Positions 25,739-35,035 of a stretch of 35,035 nucleotides of DNA are shown here, piece after piece. Position 1 is the first letter of the stretch. The number at the start of each line of letters is the position of its first letter. The position numbers were made by a program, and so were the translations under genes. The notes under the pieces are model-generated. The model ran no database searches, had not been told where the DNA came from, and saw only the letters and a list, made by a program, of their open reading frames with translations. Source of the stretch: Rhodococcus rhodnii NBRC 100604 (GTDB lineage: Bacteria; Actinomycetota; Actinomycetes; Mycobacteriales; Mycobacteriaceae); NCBI RefSeq assembly GCF_001894925.1, contig NZ_BCXD01000034.1, positions 1-35,035 of the forward strand, given 5' to 3'.

Positions 25739-27020
25739 CGCTCGCGCTCCGATCTTCTTGGGTCACACGAGAAATCGCGGTGTTGAGATCACGGAACGCG
25801 GTGTAGTTCGCGAGCACCTCGACCCGCCCCGGTGGGCACGACGCGATCGCGCGCATCGGATCCTTCTCGAGGGTGTGATCGGCACCGGCGTAGGTGAGTC
25901 GCACCGCGAGATCGGTGCCACGCTCGCCCGCCGCGACGACCTTCGCATTCTCGAAGTGCTCGAATCGCACGTCCCACAGCCACGACAGATCCTCCCCGTC
26001 GGGGACCTGTCCGTTGACGGCGATCACGAGGCCGTCGGCGGTCGGATCGATCATCGACAGCGCCTCCTGCCAGCCCGCGGGATTCTTCGCGAGCAGCATG
26101 CGCACGGAGTGAGGTCCGAGCTGCACCGTGCTGTAGCGGCCCGCCACCTCCTGTACGGCGCCCGCGGCCGCGGCGGCGTCGTGCGGCTCGGCGCCCATCG
26201 TCACGGCGGCGGCGACGGCCTGAGCGGCGTTGCCGCGGTTCGCCTTTCCGGGCAGCGCGAGCTTCAGCGGGAGCTCGAGCCCGTCCGGGCCGTGGAGGAC
26301 GTCGCCGTCCAGCCACCACGACGGGGTCGGCCGTACGAGATCGCCGCTCTCGCAACGCCAGTGCTCGCCGTCCCACAGGATCGGCTCGCCGTCGCGGGGG
26401 CAACTCGCGGCATCCGACGCCCAGCCGCCGCCGGCGGCGACCCACACGACGTTCTTCGCGTCGTAGGCCGCCGACGCCACGAGCACGTCGTCACAGTTCG
26501 CGACGATCGTCGTCTCGGGGTGTGCGTCCACACATGCGCGCAGCTTGCGCTCGATCACGTTGATCTCGCCGACGCGGTCGAGCTGATCGCGGCTGAGGTT
26601 GAGCAGCACGAGCACCTGCGGCTGCACGGCGTCCGCGACGTGGGGGACGTGCAGTTCGTCCACCTCGAGAGCGGCGATCGGCGCATCGAGGTGCGACGAC
26701 AGCGCGGCGACGATGCCGGCGTCCATGTTCGCGCCGTCCGCCTGCGTCGCGACGTCGCCGATCGTCGCGAGCGCTGCAGCGGTCATTCGCGTCGTCGTCG
26801 ACTTGCCGTTGGTGCCGGTGACGATCGCCGTGCTCCGGCCACGCCCGATGCGGGTGAGGAGTTCGGGATCGATCCGCAGCGCGACGAGGCCGCCGATCAT
26901 CGACCCGTTGCCCCGTCCGGCCTTGCGCGAGGCCCACGACGCCGCGCCCGCCGCACGCAGCGCGAGGCGCGTCCGCAGCCCGAGTGCGCGGGCGCCGAGC
27001 GGCTCAGTGACTGTTCCCAC
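25731..27020 (-). CDS. murT: Lipid II isoglutaminyl synthase, Mur-ligase-like subunit MurT
   Basis: A 429-residue ATP-dependent ligase which, with GatD, converts D-isoglutamate of lipid II to D-isoglutamine. The ATP loop TGTNGKSTTTRM is at 68-79, a Mur ligase central domain follows, and a DUF1727 C-terminal domain contacts GatD. The usual zinc ribbon of MurT appears as CPRD…CESG (C207, D210, C223, G226): only one Cys of each expected CxxC pair remains. The GTG start at 27020 is preceded 6 nt upstream by CAGACT (27027-27032), a possible leaderless -10. It overlaps the upstream exporter gene by 17 nt. Ortholog of Rv3712. Confidence 0.92.
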   Translation of the reverse strand: MGTVTEPLGARALGLRTRLALRAAGAASWASRKAGRGNGSMIGGLVALRIDPELLTRIGRGRSTAIVTGTNGKSTTTRMTAAALATIGDVATQADGANMDAGIVAALSSHLDAPIAALEVDELHVPHVADAVQPQVLVLLNLSRDQLDRVGEINVIERKLRACVDAHPETTIVANCDDVLVASAAYDAKNVVWVAAGGGWASDAASCPRDGEPILWDGEHWRCESGDLVRPTPSWWLDGDVLHGPDGLELPLKLALPGKANRGNAAQAVAAAVTMGAEPHDAAAAAGAVQEVAGRYSTVQLGPHSVRMLLAKNPAGWQEALSMIDPTADGLVIAVNGQVPDGEDLSWLWDVRFEHFENAKVVAAGERGTDLAVRLTYAGADHTLEKDPMRAIASCPPGRVEVLANYTAFRDLNTAISRVTQEDRSASDA

Positions 27021-27972
27021 GGCCCGAGTCTGGCACAGTGCCCACCCGGTCGCCCACCTGCATCGCAGCCGCGGCGGGGGCAGGAAGATCGAGGTGTGCG
27101 GGTGTCACGTCACGACGCACGCGAGGTGTGGCGGCTGTCGCACCGGCGATGACGATCGCGGCGCCGAGCAGCGACCACACGCTCGGCGTCTCGTGCAGCA
27201 GCAGCCACGACGCGGCGATGCCGACGATCGGCACGAGCAGCGAGAACGGCGCGACGGAACTCGCGGGATACCGGCTCATGAGCGCCGTCCACAGGCCCGA
27301 TCCGACGATCGTCGCGAGGAGCGCCGTGTAGGCGAGTCCGGCGAGCGCCCGCCAGGCACCCGGCGACTCCGCCAGGGCATCCCAGCCGGCAGTCGGGCCC
27401 TCGACGGCGAACGAGAGCGCGAACATCGGCAGCGGCGGCACGACGCACATCCACAGCATCAGCCGCATCGGCTCGTCGGTCGCGGCGAGGCGGTTCGAGA
27501 GATTGCCGAACGCCCACGACAGGCCGGCCAGGAGCGTGAGGAGAACGGGGATCAGTGCGGCGTGCTGGGCGCGATCCCAGCCGATGACCGTCATCCCCGC
27601 GACGGCGACGACGAGCCCGGCGACCTGGACGGGATGCAGGTGTTCGCGCAGCAGCAGGGCGCCGAGCACCACGGTGAACGGGGCAGAGGACTGCAGGACG
27701 ACGGACGCGAGGCCGGTCGGCATCCCGGAATCCATTGCCCAGAACAGAAATGCGAACTGGCCGACGCCGAAGCCGAGACCGTAGCCGAGCAGCCATCGCA
27801 CCGGGACCTTCGGCGGCCGCACGAGCAGCACCACCGGTACGGCGATGACGGCGAAGCGCAGGGCCGCGAAGAAGAACGGCGGAAAGTGGTCGAGTCCGCT
27901 GCGCAGTGCGATGAAGTTCAGTCCCCACAGCACGACGACGGTGAGAGCGAGGGTGCGATCGCGGAGCGTCAT
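27004..27972 (-). CDS. EamA/DMT-superfamily transporter
   Basis: A 322-residue inner-membrane transporter with about ten helices in two EamA repeats. The repeats start at TLALTVVVLWGLNFIALRSG and LIPVLLTLLAGLSWAFGNLSNRLA, each ending in a conserved short helix (LLREHLHPVQ and LLHETPSVWS). Members export amino acids and metabolites such as O-acetylserine or cysteine. The start is ATG at 27972 (MTLRDRT); 12 codons further upstream are open but lack a ribosome site. It is divergent from a LysR gene, which probably controls it. Its 3' end overlaps murT by 17 nt on the same strand. Confidence 0.88.
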   Translation of the reverse strand: MTLRDRTLALTVVVLWGLNFIALRSGLDHFPPFFFAALRFAVIAVPVVLLVRPPKVPVRWLLGYGLGFGVGQFAFLFWAMDSGMPTGLASVVLQSSAPFTVVLGALLLREHLHPVQVAGLVVAVAGMTVIGWDRAQHAALIPVLLTLLAGLSWAFGNLSNRLAATDEPMRLMLWMCVVPPLPMFALSFAVEGPTAGWDALAESPGAWRALAGLAYTALLATIVGSGLWTALMSRYPASSVAPFSLLVPIVGIAASWLLLHETPSVWSLLGAAIVIAGATAATPRVRRDVTPAHLDLPAPAAAAMQVGDRVGTVPDSGRGNSH

Positions 27973-28028
27973 GACCTCATCGTGCGGAGTACGAACTATC
28001 CAGCACAAGCAATAATTCGTTCAACAAC

Positions 28029-28047
28029 CATGTAGTTTTCCTACATG
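28029..28047. promoter_or_regulatory. Dyad CATGTAG-N5-CTACATG covering the LysR gene start codon
   Basis: CATGTAG (28029-28035) and CTACATG (28041-28047) are perfect inverted 7-mers; the last three bases are the LysR start codon. A possible -10, TAGTTT (28033-28038), lies inside and ends 6 nt before the ATG, suggesting a leaderless transcript. A regulator bound here would repress its own gene. The repeat is seen; autoregulation is inferred from family habit. Confidence 0.55.
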
Positions 28048-28965
28048 AACTCCGACCGGCTGCGGATCCTCCGCGAGCTCGCCGACCGCGGCACCGTCTC
28101 GGCGGCCGCACACGCACTGCAGATGACGCCGTCCGCCGTGTCGCAGCAGCTCAAGGTCCTCGCGAAGGAAGCCGGCGTCGCCCTGCTCGAACCCGACGGC
28201 AGGCGCGTGCGGCTCACCGACGCCGGGCGTGCGCTCGTCGTCCGGGCCGACGACGTCCTCGCCGCACTCGGCCGTGCCGACGCCGAGATGCGTGCCTACG
28301 CCGGTTCCCCGTACGGGCGGGTCCGCGTCGCGCTGTTCCCGTCGGGAGCGGCGCTGCTGCTGCCCGGACTGCTCGTCGCGCTCGCCGGCAGCGGCGTCGA
28401 CGTCGAAGCCCGCGACGAGGACCTCCCGGCCTCGGCGGTGCCGGACCTGCTCGCCGACTACGACGTCGTCCTGACGCACCGCGACGAACGCGCACCCGCG
28501 TCGTCGTCGGCGCGGGTGGTGGCCGAACCGCTCATGCGCGAGCCGATCGACCTCATCCTCCCGCCGGATCATCCGCTCGCGGTGCAGGATTCGGTGCGCA
28601 TCGAGCAGCTGGCCGACGAGAGCTGGATCAGTGTGCGCGGCGGCTTCCCCGTCGACGACGTCCTGCTGTCGGTCGCCGCAGCGACGGGCGTCCAGCCGCG
28701 AGTCGTCCACCGGATCAACGACTTCCGGGTCATCGAGGAGATGGTCGCCGCCGGCCTCGGCGTCGCACTGCTGGCGCGGCACGCCGTCACCCACCCACGC
28801 GTCGCCGCCCGGACCCTCGCGGGAGTCCGGGCGGCACGGATCTACGAGCTGACGCACCGTCCCGGCGCGGAGCGCGTGCCCGCCGTCGGGGCGGTGCTGG
28901 CGGCGTTCCGCGCGGTCGCGAGCGCCGCGGACGTCAGCTCAGCTTCCCCAGGGCGTGAGCCTTGA
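28045..28965 (+). CDS. LysR-family transcriptional regulator
   Basis: A 306-residue regulator. The N-terminal winged helix-turn-helix (about 3-60) contains TVSAAAHALQMTPSAVSQQLKVLAKEAGVALL; residues ~90-295 form the two-lobed co-inducer-binding domain. It is divergent from the EamA exporter with 72 nt between starts, the standard arrangement in which a LysR regulator controls the neighbouring transporter. A perfect dyad overlaps its own start. Its last 32 nt overlap the 3' end of the convergent SHOCT gene. Confidence 0.92.
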   Translation: MNSDRLRILRELADRGTVSAAAHALQMTPSAVSQQLKVLAKEAGVALLEPDGRRVRLTDAGRALVVRADDVLAALGRADAEMRAYAGSPYGRVRVALFPSGAALLLPGLLVALAGSGVDVEARDEDLPASAVPDLLADYDVVLTHRDERAPASSSARVVAEPLMREPIDLILPPDHPLAVQDSVRIEQLADESWISVRGGFPVDDVLLSVAAATGVQPRVVHRINDFRVIEEMVAAGLGVALLARHAVTHPRVAARTLAGVRAARIYELTHRPGAERVPAVGAVLAAFRAVASAADVSSASPGREP

Positions 28966-29332
28966 GGCGCTCGAACTCCTCGCGGCTGATCGCACCGGCG
29001 TCGAGAAGCTCCTTGGCGTTCGCGATCTCGGCCGACGGCGTCGACGCCGCGACCGAACGGATGTAGGAATCCTGTTCGGCCTGTTCACGCTTCACCTCCC
29101 GCGAGGCGCGGTCGGCCATTCCGTCGCCGTGCACGATCAGGTAGACGAGGGCCGTGACGAGCGGGAACAGGAACAGGAAGATCACCCACGCAGCCTTGGC
29201 CCAGCCCGACGACTGCTTGTTGCGGAACAGGTCGCTGATGATGAGGAACAGCAGGATCAGGTACGCCACGAACGCGAACGTGACGACGATCAGCCACAGG
29301 AAATCCCAGAACGAGTCGAGGTACGTGTCCAT
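28934..29332 (-). CDS. Two-TM PLDc_N / SHOCT domain protein
   Basis: A 132-residue membrane protein. Two hydrophobic helices in the first ~70 residues (LWLIVVTFAFVAYLILLFLII and AAWVIFLFLFPLVTALVYLIV) form the short membrane unit known from phospholipase-D N-termini. A charged linker and a C-terminal SHOCT domain (IANAKELLDAGAISREEFERLKAHAL) follow. SHOCT is a small oligomerisation motif of unclear role. A -10-like CATATT (29340-29345) lies 7 nt before the ATG. It ends inside the convergent LysR gene. Confidence 0.85.
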   Translation of the reverse strand: MDTYLDSFWDFLWLIVVTFAFVAYLILLFLIISDLFRNKQSSGWAKAAWVIFLFLFPLVTALVYLIVHGDGMADRASREVKREQAEQDSYIRSVAASTPSAEIANAKELLDAGAISREEFERLKAHALGKLS

Positions 29333-29376
29333 ACCGTCGAATATGGCACTGCCGTGCGTATCCGGCGGCCGAAATG

Positions 29377-29416
29377 CGCAGAAACCCCCTCACCCGACGG
29401 TGAGGGGGTTTCTGCG
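29377..29416 (-). terminator. Intrinsic terminator of leuA
   Basis: CGCAGAAACCCCCTCACC (29377-29394) is perfectly inverted at 29399-29416 with loop CGAC, an 18-bp stem. It begins 8 nt beyond the leuA stop. On the leuA strand the stem's descending arm is followed by T-containing sequence. It also lies upstream of the SHOCT gene, shielding it from leuA transcription. Confidence 0.9.
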
Positions 29417-29424
29417 GAACGACG

Positions 29425-31341
<1,917 letters not shown>

Positions 31342-31383
31342 TCAGGCCCCGCCGCGGCAACCAAGAAGGAGCGCGCGCTGCAT
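31342..31383 (-). CDS. leuL: leuA leader peptide LeuL
   Basis: A 13-codon frame encoding MQRALLLGCRGGA. It has three consecutive Leu codons (CTC CTT CTT), the hallmark of a leucine attenuator leader. It stops at 31342-31344, about 109 nt before the leuA start. A -10 box TACACT ends exactly 6 nt before its ATG, so the transcript probably begins at the A of this ATG, making the leader peptide gene leaderless. Under leucine shortage ribosomes would stall on the Leu run and shift the downstream RNA fold toward leuA expression. Leu leader peptides before leuA are known in actinobacteria; this one is assigned by its content and position. Confidence 0.75.
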   Translation of the reverse strand: MQRALLLGCRGGA

Positions 31384-31389
31384 TCCCCG

Positions 31390-31395
31390 AGTGTA
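31390..31395 (-). promoter_or_regulatory. -10 box TACACT of the leuL-leuA promoter
   Basis: Read on the minus strand, TACACT ends 6 nt before the leuL ATG at 31383. It is identical to the -10 of the SRP RNA promoter at 61-66. The -35 is poor (TTCCGG at 31413-31418, 17-nt spacer). Confidence 0.55.
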
Positions 31396-31536
31396 CGTCA
31401 CGCCCCTCCGTGCCGGAACGGGGGCCGGGGCCGGGGCGACACCGGGCTGTTGCACAGGTCACGGGCAGGTGTGAGAAAGTATCCGTGACGCGGCGTCGCA
31501 GGCAGTCGTCGCGCCGACGTGATGTGGAGGACGCTC

Positions 31537-31989
31537 ATGATCTGGATCCGGCACAGCGGAGTGACGGCGGTCCCCGCCCCGCTCGCGTTCGAGTACGTGA
31601 GCGACCATTGGTACGTTCCCGACTGGATGTTCGGGCTGTCGCGCTTCGACCCGGTCGGCGACGTCGAGCGCGGCCTGGGAGCGAAGTACGCCGCGAGCCT
31701 CAAGCTCGGTCCCAAGGTCTTCGAGGCGACGGTGCGCACGACGGAATGGACCGAGAACGAACTGTTCGTGCTCGAGACCGTCGACGGATTCGCGCACAGC
31801 TCCCGGTGGCATTTCGAGGCCGTCAGCCCGGACGAGACCCGGCTGAACGTGGAGTTCGGTTACGGCCTCCCCGGCGGGCTCGCCGGAAAGGCGCTGGGCA
31901 AGCTCGTCGAACCGATGGTCGGCGAGGCGGTCCGCCGCACCGAGAGCGAACTGCGCACGAAACTCGAAGCGCGGTACTACGCGGACTGA
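31537..31989 (+). CDS. SRPBCC-family protein
   Basis: A 150-residue START-like fold protein. It opens with WIRHSGVTAVPAPLAFEYVSDHWYVPDWMFGLSRFDPVG, the first strand and lid helices of polyketide-cyclase-like SRPBCC members, and ends with the long C-terminal helix (LGKLVEPMVGEAVRRTESELRTKLEARY). Such proteins bind hydrophobic ligands; no ligand is known. The ATG at 31537 is chosen because GGAGGACG lies just upstream; an in-frame ATG six codons earlier lacks one. It stands alone, divergent from leuA and converging on ltrA with 21 nt between the stops. Confidence 0.82.
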   Translation: MIWIRHSGVTAVPAPLAFEYVSDHWYVPDWMFGLSRFDPVGDVERGLGAKYAASLKLGPKVFEATVRTTEWTENELFVLETVDGFAHSSRWHFEAVSPDETRLNVEFGYGLPGGLAGKALGKLVEPMVGEAVRRTESELRTKLEARYYAD

Positions 31990-32010
31990 TCGGCACCAGG
32001 GCAGACCGAT

Positions 32011-33252
32011 TCACGCTCGTTCGGGATGCCGGATCCGCCGGCGCAGGTCGTCGTAGCGCACGAGTTCGGCGCCGATCATGACGGCGAGCACGCCCGCGAC
32101 GATCCCCAGGACGACGAGCGCCGGTACGGCCGAGCCGAGCGGAACGAGCACCGCGACGAGGGCGGCCGCGACGGCGAGCCGATGCGTGAGCAGCGTGCCC
32201 GCGACGTACCAGCGGAACAGCGCGACCGACGCCAGATACAGTGCGACGCCACCGCACAGTCCCGCGAGCGGCCAGCCGCTCAGCGGATCGGTCAGCCGGT
32301 GGTGATTGCCGTCGGCGACCATCTCGAGGACGATCTCGAGGCCCAGCGACGCGAGCACGATGCCGACCACCATCGGAAGGTGGAAGAAGCTGTATCCGTT
32401 TCGTGCGATCCGGATGAGCCGACGCCCGCGAGCGCGGCGGAAGGCGCGTTCGGCGTCGAGCATCGTGACGTCGAAGTACGCCCACCAGAGGAGCCCCGAG
32501 ACGATCAGCCCGAGCAGGACGGCGACGACGATTCCCCACGTCACCGGCCTGCTCGCGACGCCGATGCCGATCGCGACGATCGATTCGCCCAGCGCGACGA
32601 GCACGATGAGGCCGTGTCGCTCCGCGAAATGGCCGACCGACCGTAGCCGCCAGCCCTCGCCACCGAGCAGCGTGCCGAGGTAGTCGCCGACGAGCGCTCC
32701 GATCCACAGGCTCGTCTGCACCCAGCCGGTCGTCTGCGACGCGACGAGCAGCAGGGTCGTGCCGAGGACCATGCTCGGCGCGAAACGCAGCAACTGGCGG
32801 CGCAGGTCGGGGTCGTCGCGGCTGAGCAGCCAGAAGGCGGCGAGGTGGATCGCGCGGACCGCGAAGTACCCGATCGCGAACACGAGCGGGCCGTAGAGCC
32901 CGCCCGGCAGATCGTCGAAGGCCTCGGGGATCGCGATCGCGGTGACGAACACGGCTCCCATCGCCGCGAACATCACGACGCGGACGATGCCCTCGTCCGC
33001 GCGGGCGACGTTGCCGAGCCACGCGTAGCCCACCCAGCTCCACCACAGCACCGCCATGACGAGCACGCCGTGCAGGACGCTGCGGCCCGTCGGGTCGGCG
33101 ACCATGATGTCGGTGACCCGCGTGATCGCGAAGACGAACACGAGGTCGAAGAACAGCTCGAGCGTCGAGACCGACGCGCGCTCGTCGACCGGCTGCGGTC
33201 GCAGTCGGTCGGCGAGGCGGCGCCGCTGTCGAGTCAGGGTCGCCCCCGTCAG
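32011..33252 (-). CDS. ltrA: LtrA-family (low temperature requirement) multi-TM membrane protein
   Basis: An integral membrane protein of about 413 residues, with ten or more helices, belonging to the LtrA family (ELFFDLVFVFAITRVTD at the N-terminus is the family signature). Function is unknown beyond the original Listeria cold-growth phenotype. The family N-terminus falls just after the end of the upstream CMD gene, but no ATG, GTG or TTG lies there. The nearest in-frame GTG is at 33474, which would add ~74 implausible Arg-rich residues overlapping the CMD gene. I place the start at the CTG at 33252, which forms a CTGA overlap with the CMD stop, like the GTGA overlap upstream; a CTG at 33237 after GGGGGCG is the alternative. 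Start confidence is low, gene confidence high. Confidence 0.8.
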   Translation of the reverse strand: MTGATLTRQRRRLADRLRPQPVDERASVSTLELFFDLVFVFAITRVTDIMVADPTGRSVLHGVLVMAVLWWSWVGYAWLGNVARADEGIVRVVMFAAMGAVFVTAIAIPEAFDDLPGGLYGPLVFAIGYFAVRAIHLAAFWLLSRDDPDLRRQLLRFAPSMVLGTTLLLVASQTTGWVQTSLWIGALVGDYLGTLLGGEGWRLRSVGHFAERHGLIVLVALGESIVAIGIGVASRPVTWGIVVAVLLGLIVSGLLWWAYFDVTMLDAERAFRRARGRRLIRIARNGYSFFHLPMVVGIVLASLGLEIVLEMVADGNHHRLTDPLSGWPLAGLCGGVALYLASVALFRWYVAGTLLTHRLAVAAALVAVLVPLGSAVPALVVLGIVAGVLAVMIGAELVRYDDLRRRIRHPERA

Positions 33253-33713
33253 GTGCGTTCGCGCACGCGGTGCGCGCTCATGATGGACACGCGGTTGTAG
33301 GCGCCGATCGTGATCGCCGTCCAGACGAGGACGGCGATCTGGTCGTCGTCCAGGAACTCGTGCAGCGGTGCGTAGTTCGCGTCGTCGATGTGCTCGCCGT
33401 CCACGGTCGCGACGGATTCGGCTATCTCGAGTGCGGCACGCTCCGCGGGCTCGAACAGATCGACCTCGCGCCACGCGGGCAGCACGGCCAGCCGCTGCTC
33501 GGTCTCCCCGGCCTCACGCGCGCGCCGGGTGTGCAGGTCGAGGCAGAACGCGCACCGATTGATCTGCGAGACACGGACGTTCACGAGTTCGACGATGCGC
33601 CTGCTCAGCCCGACAGCCTGTGCGCGGGCGCCGATCTCGGCCGCGACCGCGTTCATCGCCTTGAAGACGGACGGCGCCTGCTTGTCGACGGCGACGCGGA
33701 ACGGACCGGTCAC
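33249..33713 (-). CDS. Carboxymuconolactone decarboxylase (AhpD-like) family protein
   Basis: A 154-residue all-helical protein of the CMD/AhpD superfamily. The redox motif CAFCLDLHTRRA has the CxxC pair followed by the conserved His, as in AhpD-type peroxidase adaptors; it probably forms a trimer or hexamer and reduces peroxides or passes electrons in the cytosol. The GTG start at 33713 overlaps the stop of the GNAT gene (GTGA), and its stop overlaps or abuts the LtrA start. The three genes therefore form a tight operon. A true carboxymuconolactone decarboxylase role is unlikely given the CxxC motif and context. Confidence 0.88.
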   Translation of the reverse strand: MTGPFRVAVDKQAPSVFKAMNAVAAEIGARAQAVGLSRRIVELVNVRVSQINRCAFCLDLHTRRAREAGETEQRLAVLPAWREVDLFEPAERAALEIAESVATVDGEHIDDANYAPLHEFLDDDQIAVLVWTAITIGAYNRVSIMSAHRVRERT

Positions 33714-34075
33714 GATCCGCTTCCCGTCGCGGCGCGGACGTCGGCGAGCGCTGCGGGAGTGGGCTTGTCGAGGACCTCGTCGAAGTCGTGGTGGCTCTCG
33801 ACGTACTTCGCGACGTACGGGCACACCGGGACGATGCGGCGGCCCGATGCCGCGGTGTCGGCGAGCGCCCGGCCCACGAGCGTGCCGGCGAGCCCGCGTC
33901 CGGCGAACGCCTGATCGACCTCCGTGTGATAGAAGACCCGCTGTGCGCCCTTGGTGGCATCGTCGCGATCGACGTATTCGGTGAACCCGGCGAGAGTTCC
34001 GTCGGCGTGGACCTCGTAGCGGTGCAGTGCCGTGGCGTGGTCGACAGTCGGCTCGGTGGTGTCTTCGGTACTCAT
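33710..34075 (-). CDS. GNAT-fold N-acetyltransferase, YjdJ-type
   Basis: A 121-residue small acetyltransferase-like protein. The acetyl-CoA pyrophosphate loop is seen as QAFAGRGLAGTLVGRALADTA, and the signature end is VPVCPYVAKYVESHHDFDEV, characteristic of the short YjdJ-type GNAT group. The target is unknown. The start is ATG at 34075, with CATAGT (plus-strand 34082-34087) ending 6 nt before it, so the operon transcript may be leaderless. An upstream in-frame start 18 codons earlier is less likely. It is the first gene of the GNAT–CMD–LtrA operon. Confidence 0.86.
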   Translation of the reverse strand: MSTEDTTEPTVDHATALHRYEVHADGTLAGFTEYVDRDDATKGAQRVFYHTEVDQAFAGRGLAGTLVGRALADTAASGRRIVPVCPYVAKYVESHHDFDEVLDKPTPAALADVRAATGSGS

Positions 34076-34193
34076 GGAACCACTATGCCTGCCCGCCCCG
34101 GGCTCGTCGTCGCGATCGGCCCACGGCACACGTGGGAGGCGGCATGATGGCGGGGGACAGCCCCAGCGCCGACGGACGGGAGCACACCCACCG

Positions 34194-35033
34194 ATGACCG
34201 ACCGACGCCCGCAGTTCGGCTATTTCCCGGCCCCCGAGGCAGGAGCACCGACCGCGTTGCTCGACACCGCGAAGCGGCTCGACGAACTCGGTTTCGACCT
34301 GATCGGGATCCAGGACCACCCGTACCAGTCGCGGTTCCTCGACACCTGGACGTTGCTCTCGGCGATCGCGGCGGTGACCGAGAAGATCACCGTGTTCCCC
34401 GACGTCGCGTGCCTGCCGCTGCGTCCGCCCGCGGTGCTCGCGAAGTCCGCGGCCACGCTCGACCTCCTCTCGGGCGGGCGAGTGGAACTCGGTCTCGGCG
34501 CCGGGATCTTCTGGGACGCCATCGAGGCGATGGGCGGCCCCCGCCGCTCGCCCGGCGAGTCGGTCGAGGCGCTGCGCGAGGCCGTCACGATCGTGCGCGG
34601 GATGTGGAGCGGCAAACGGTCGATCACGCACGAGGGCGAGTACTACTCGGTGAAGGGCCTGCACCCCGGCCCGGCTCCGGTGCACGACATCGGCATCTGG
34701 CTCGGTGCCTACAAGCCGCGCATGCTCCGCACTGTCGGAGAACTCGGCGACGGCTGGATTCCGTCGCTCGGGTACATCGACGACGACGGCCTCGCCGCCG
34801 CGAACGATCTCATCGACGCCGGAGCCGAGAAGGCGAACCGTGATCCGGGTTCCATCCGTCGCATCCTCAACGTCGGCGACATCTCCGGGCTCGACGACAA
34901 GGTCGAGTTCTTCGTCCGGTACGCCCGCGAGTTCCGGATCGACGGCTTCCTCATCGACTGCCCGGCGATCCACAGCGAGCTGTCGGGGTTCGCGCAGAAC
35001 ACGATTCCGCGGGTCCGCGACGCGCTCGGCTGA
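34194..35033 (+). CDS. LLM-class (luciferase-like) flavin/F420-dependent oxidoreductase
   Basis: A 279-residue TIM-barrel oxidoreductase of the bacterial luciferase family. Typical segments are GFDLIGIQDHPYQ near residue 37, LLSAIAAVTEKITVFPDV, the cofactor-pocket region LLSGGRVELGLGAGIFWDA, and the WLGAYKPRMLRTVGELGDGWIPS strand. In mycolic-acid actinobacteria this subgroup generally uses coenzyme F420 rather than FMN, but the sequence alone does not prove it. The ATG at 34194 begins the family N-terminus (RRPQFGYFP); GACGGGAG lies somewhat far upstream. The gene is complete, ending 2 nt before the window edge. Substrate unknown. Confidence 0.87.
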   Translation: MTDRRPQFGYFPAPEAGAPTALLDTAKRLDELGFDLIGIQDHPYQSRFLDTWTLLSAIAAVTEKITVFPDVACLPLRPPAVLAKSAATLDLLSGGRVELGLGAGIFWDAIEAMGGPRRSPGESVEALREAVTIVRGMWSGKRSITHEGEYYSVKGLHPGPAPVHDIGIWLGAYKPRMLRTVGELGDGWIPSLGYIDDDGLAAANDLIDAGAEKANRDPGSIRRILNVGDISGLDDKVEFFVRYAREFRIDGFLIDCPAIHSELSGFAQNTIPRVRDALG

Positions 35034-35035
35034 CG

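Noticed and set aside
33249-33474. LtrA start at the GTG at 33474
   Set aside because: It would add about 74 Arg-rich residues unlike the family and read through most of the CMD gene in another frame.

Overview
The window is about 35 kb of very GC-rich, densely coding actinobacterial chromosome. It most resembles Rhodococcus or another mycolic-acid Nocardiaceae. Reasons: an SRP RNA–aspartate aminotransferase–dnaX order, a 10-methyl fatty acid pair (tmsA/tmsB) beside an SRPBCC gene, ybaB–recR, murT–gatD and leuA. This is the backbone order I recall from M. tuberculosis Rv3722c to Rv3710, here interrupted by accessory blocks. GTG starts are common, GTGA stop/start overlaps recur, and several genes have a TANNNT box 6-7 nt before the start codon, suggesting leaderless mRNAs. 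Genus assignment is inference from gene content. || Layout. 1-1502: SRP RNA and a class Ic aspartate aminotransferase. 1527-5309: DUF1206 membrane protein, then an iron module (ferric-siderophore binding lipoprotein and enterochelin-esterase-like hydrolase, divergent around a DtxR/IdeR-type box), then a HhH-GPD DNA-repair-like protein. 5379-7682: dnaX with a Pro/Glu-rich tandem repeat. 7840-11249: six-TM protein, NarL-type histidine kinase and response regulator. 11441-14840: fadA-fadB beta-oxidation operon. 14841-18045: a degraded-looking stretch with three copies of an intergenic palindrome, a 19-bp hairpin, a YceI gene broken by an in-frame amber codon, two SDR enzymes and a truncated SnoaL-like gene. 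18043-20786: tmsB/tmsA. 21068-22522: SRPBCC, ybaB, recR. 22519-25026: TetR repressor, MFS exporter, small methyltransferase. 25031-27972: EamA-like exporter–murT–gatD overlapping chain (amidation of the peptidoglycan precursor lipid II). 28045-29332: LysR regulator and SHOCT protein. 29377-31395: leuA with terminator and a leucine leader peptide. 31537-35033: SRPBCC protein, a GNAT–CMD–LtrA operon, and an F420-type LLM oxidoreductase. || How it fits together. Most of the window is housekeeping (protein targeting, replication, recombination, cell wall, leucine and aspartate synthesis) with lipid metabolism (fadAB, tmsAB) and small self-contained regulatory modules. I see no phage, insertion sequence, CRISPR array, tRNA or defence system. 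The most notable signals are the palindromic repeat family abutting stop codons, the apparently leaderless leuL leader ORF ahead of leuA, the amber-interrupted YceI gene, the iron box, and the MurT zinc ribbon with only two of four cysteines. I found no convincing wholly new multi-gene system.
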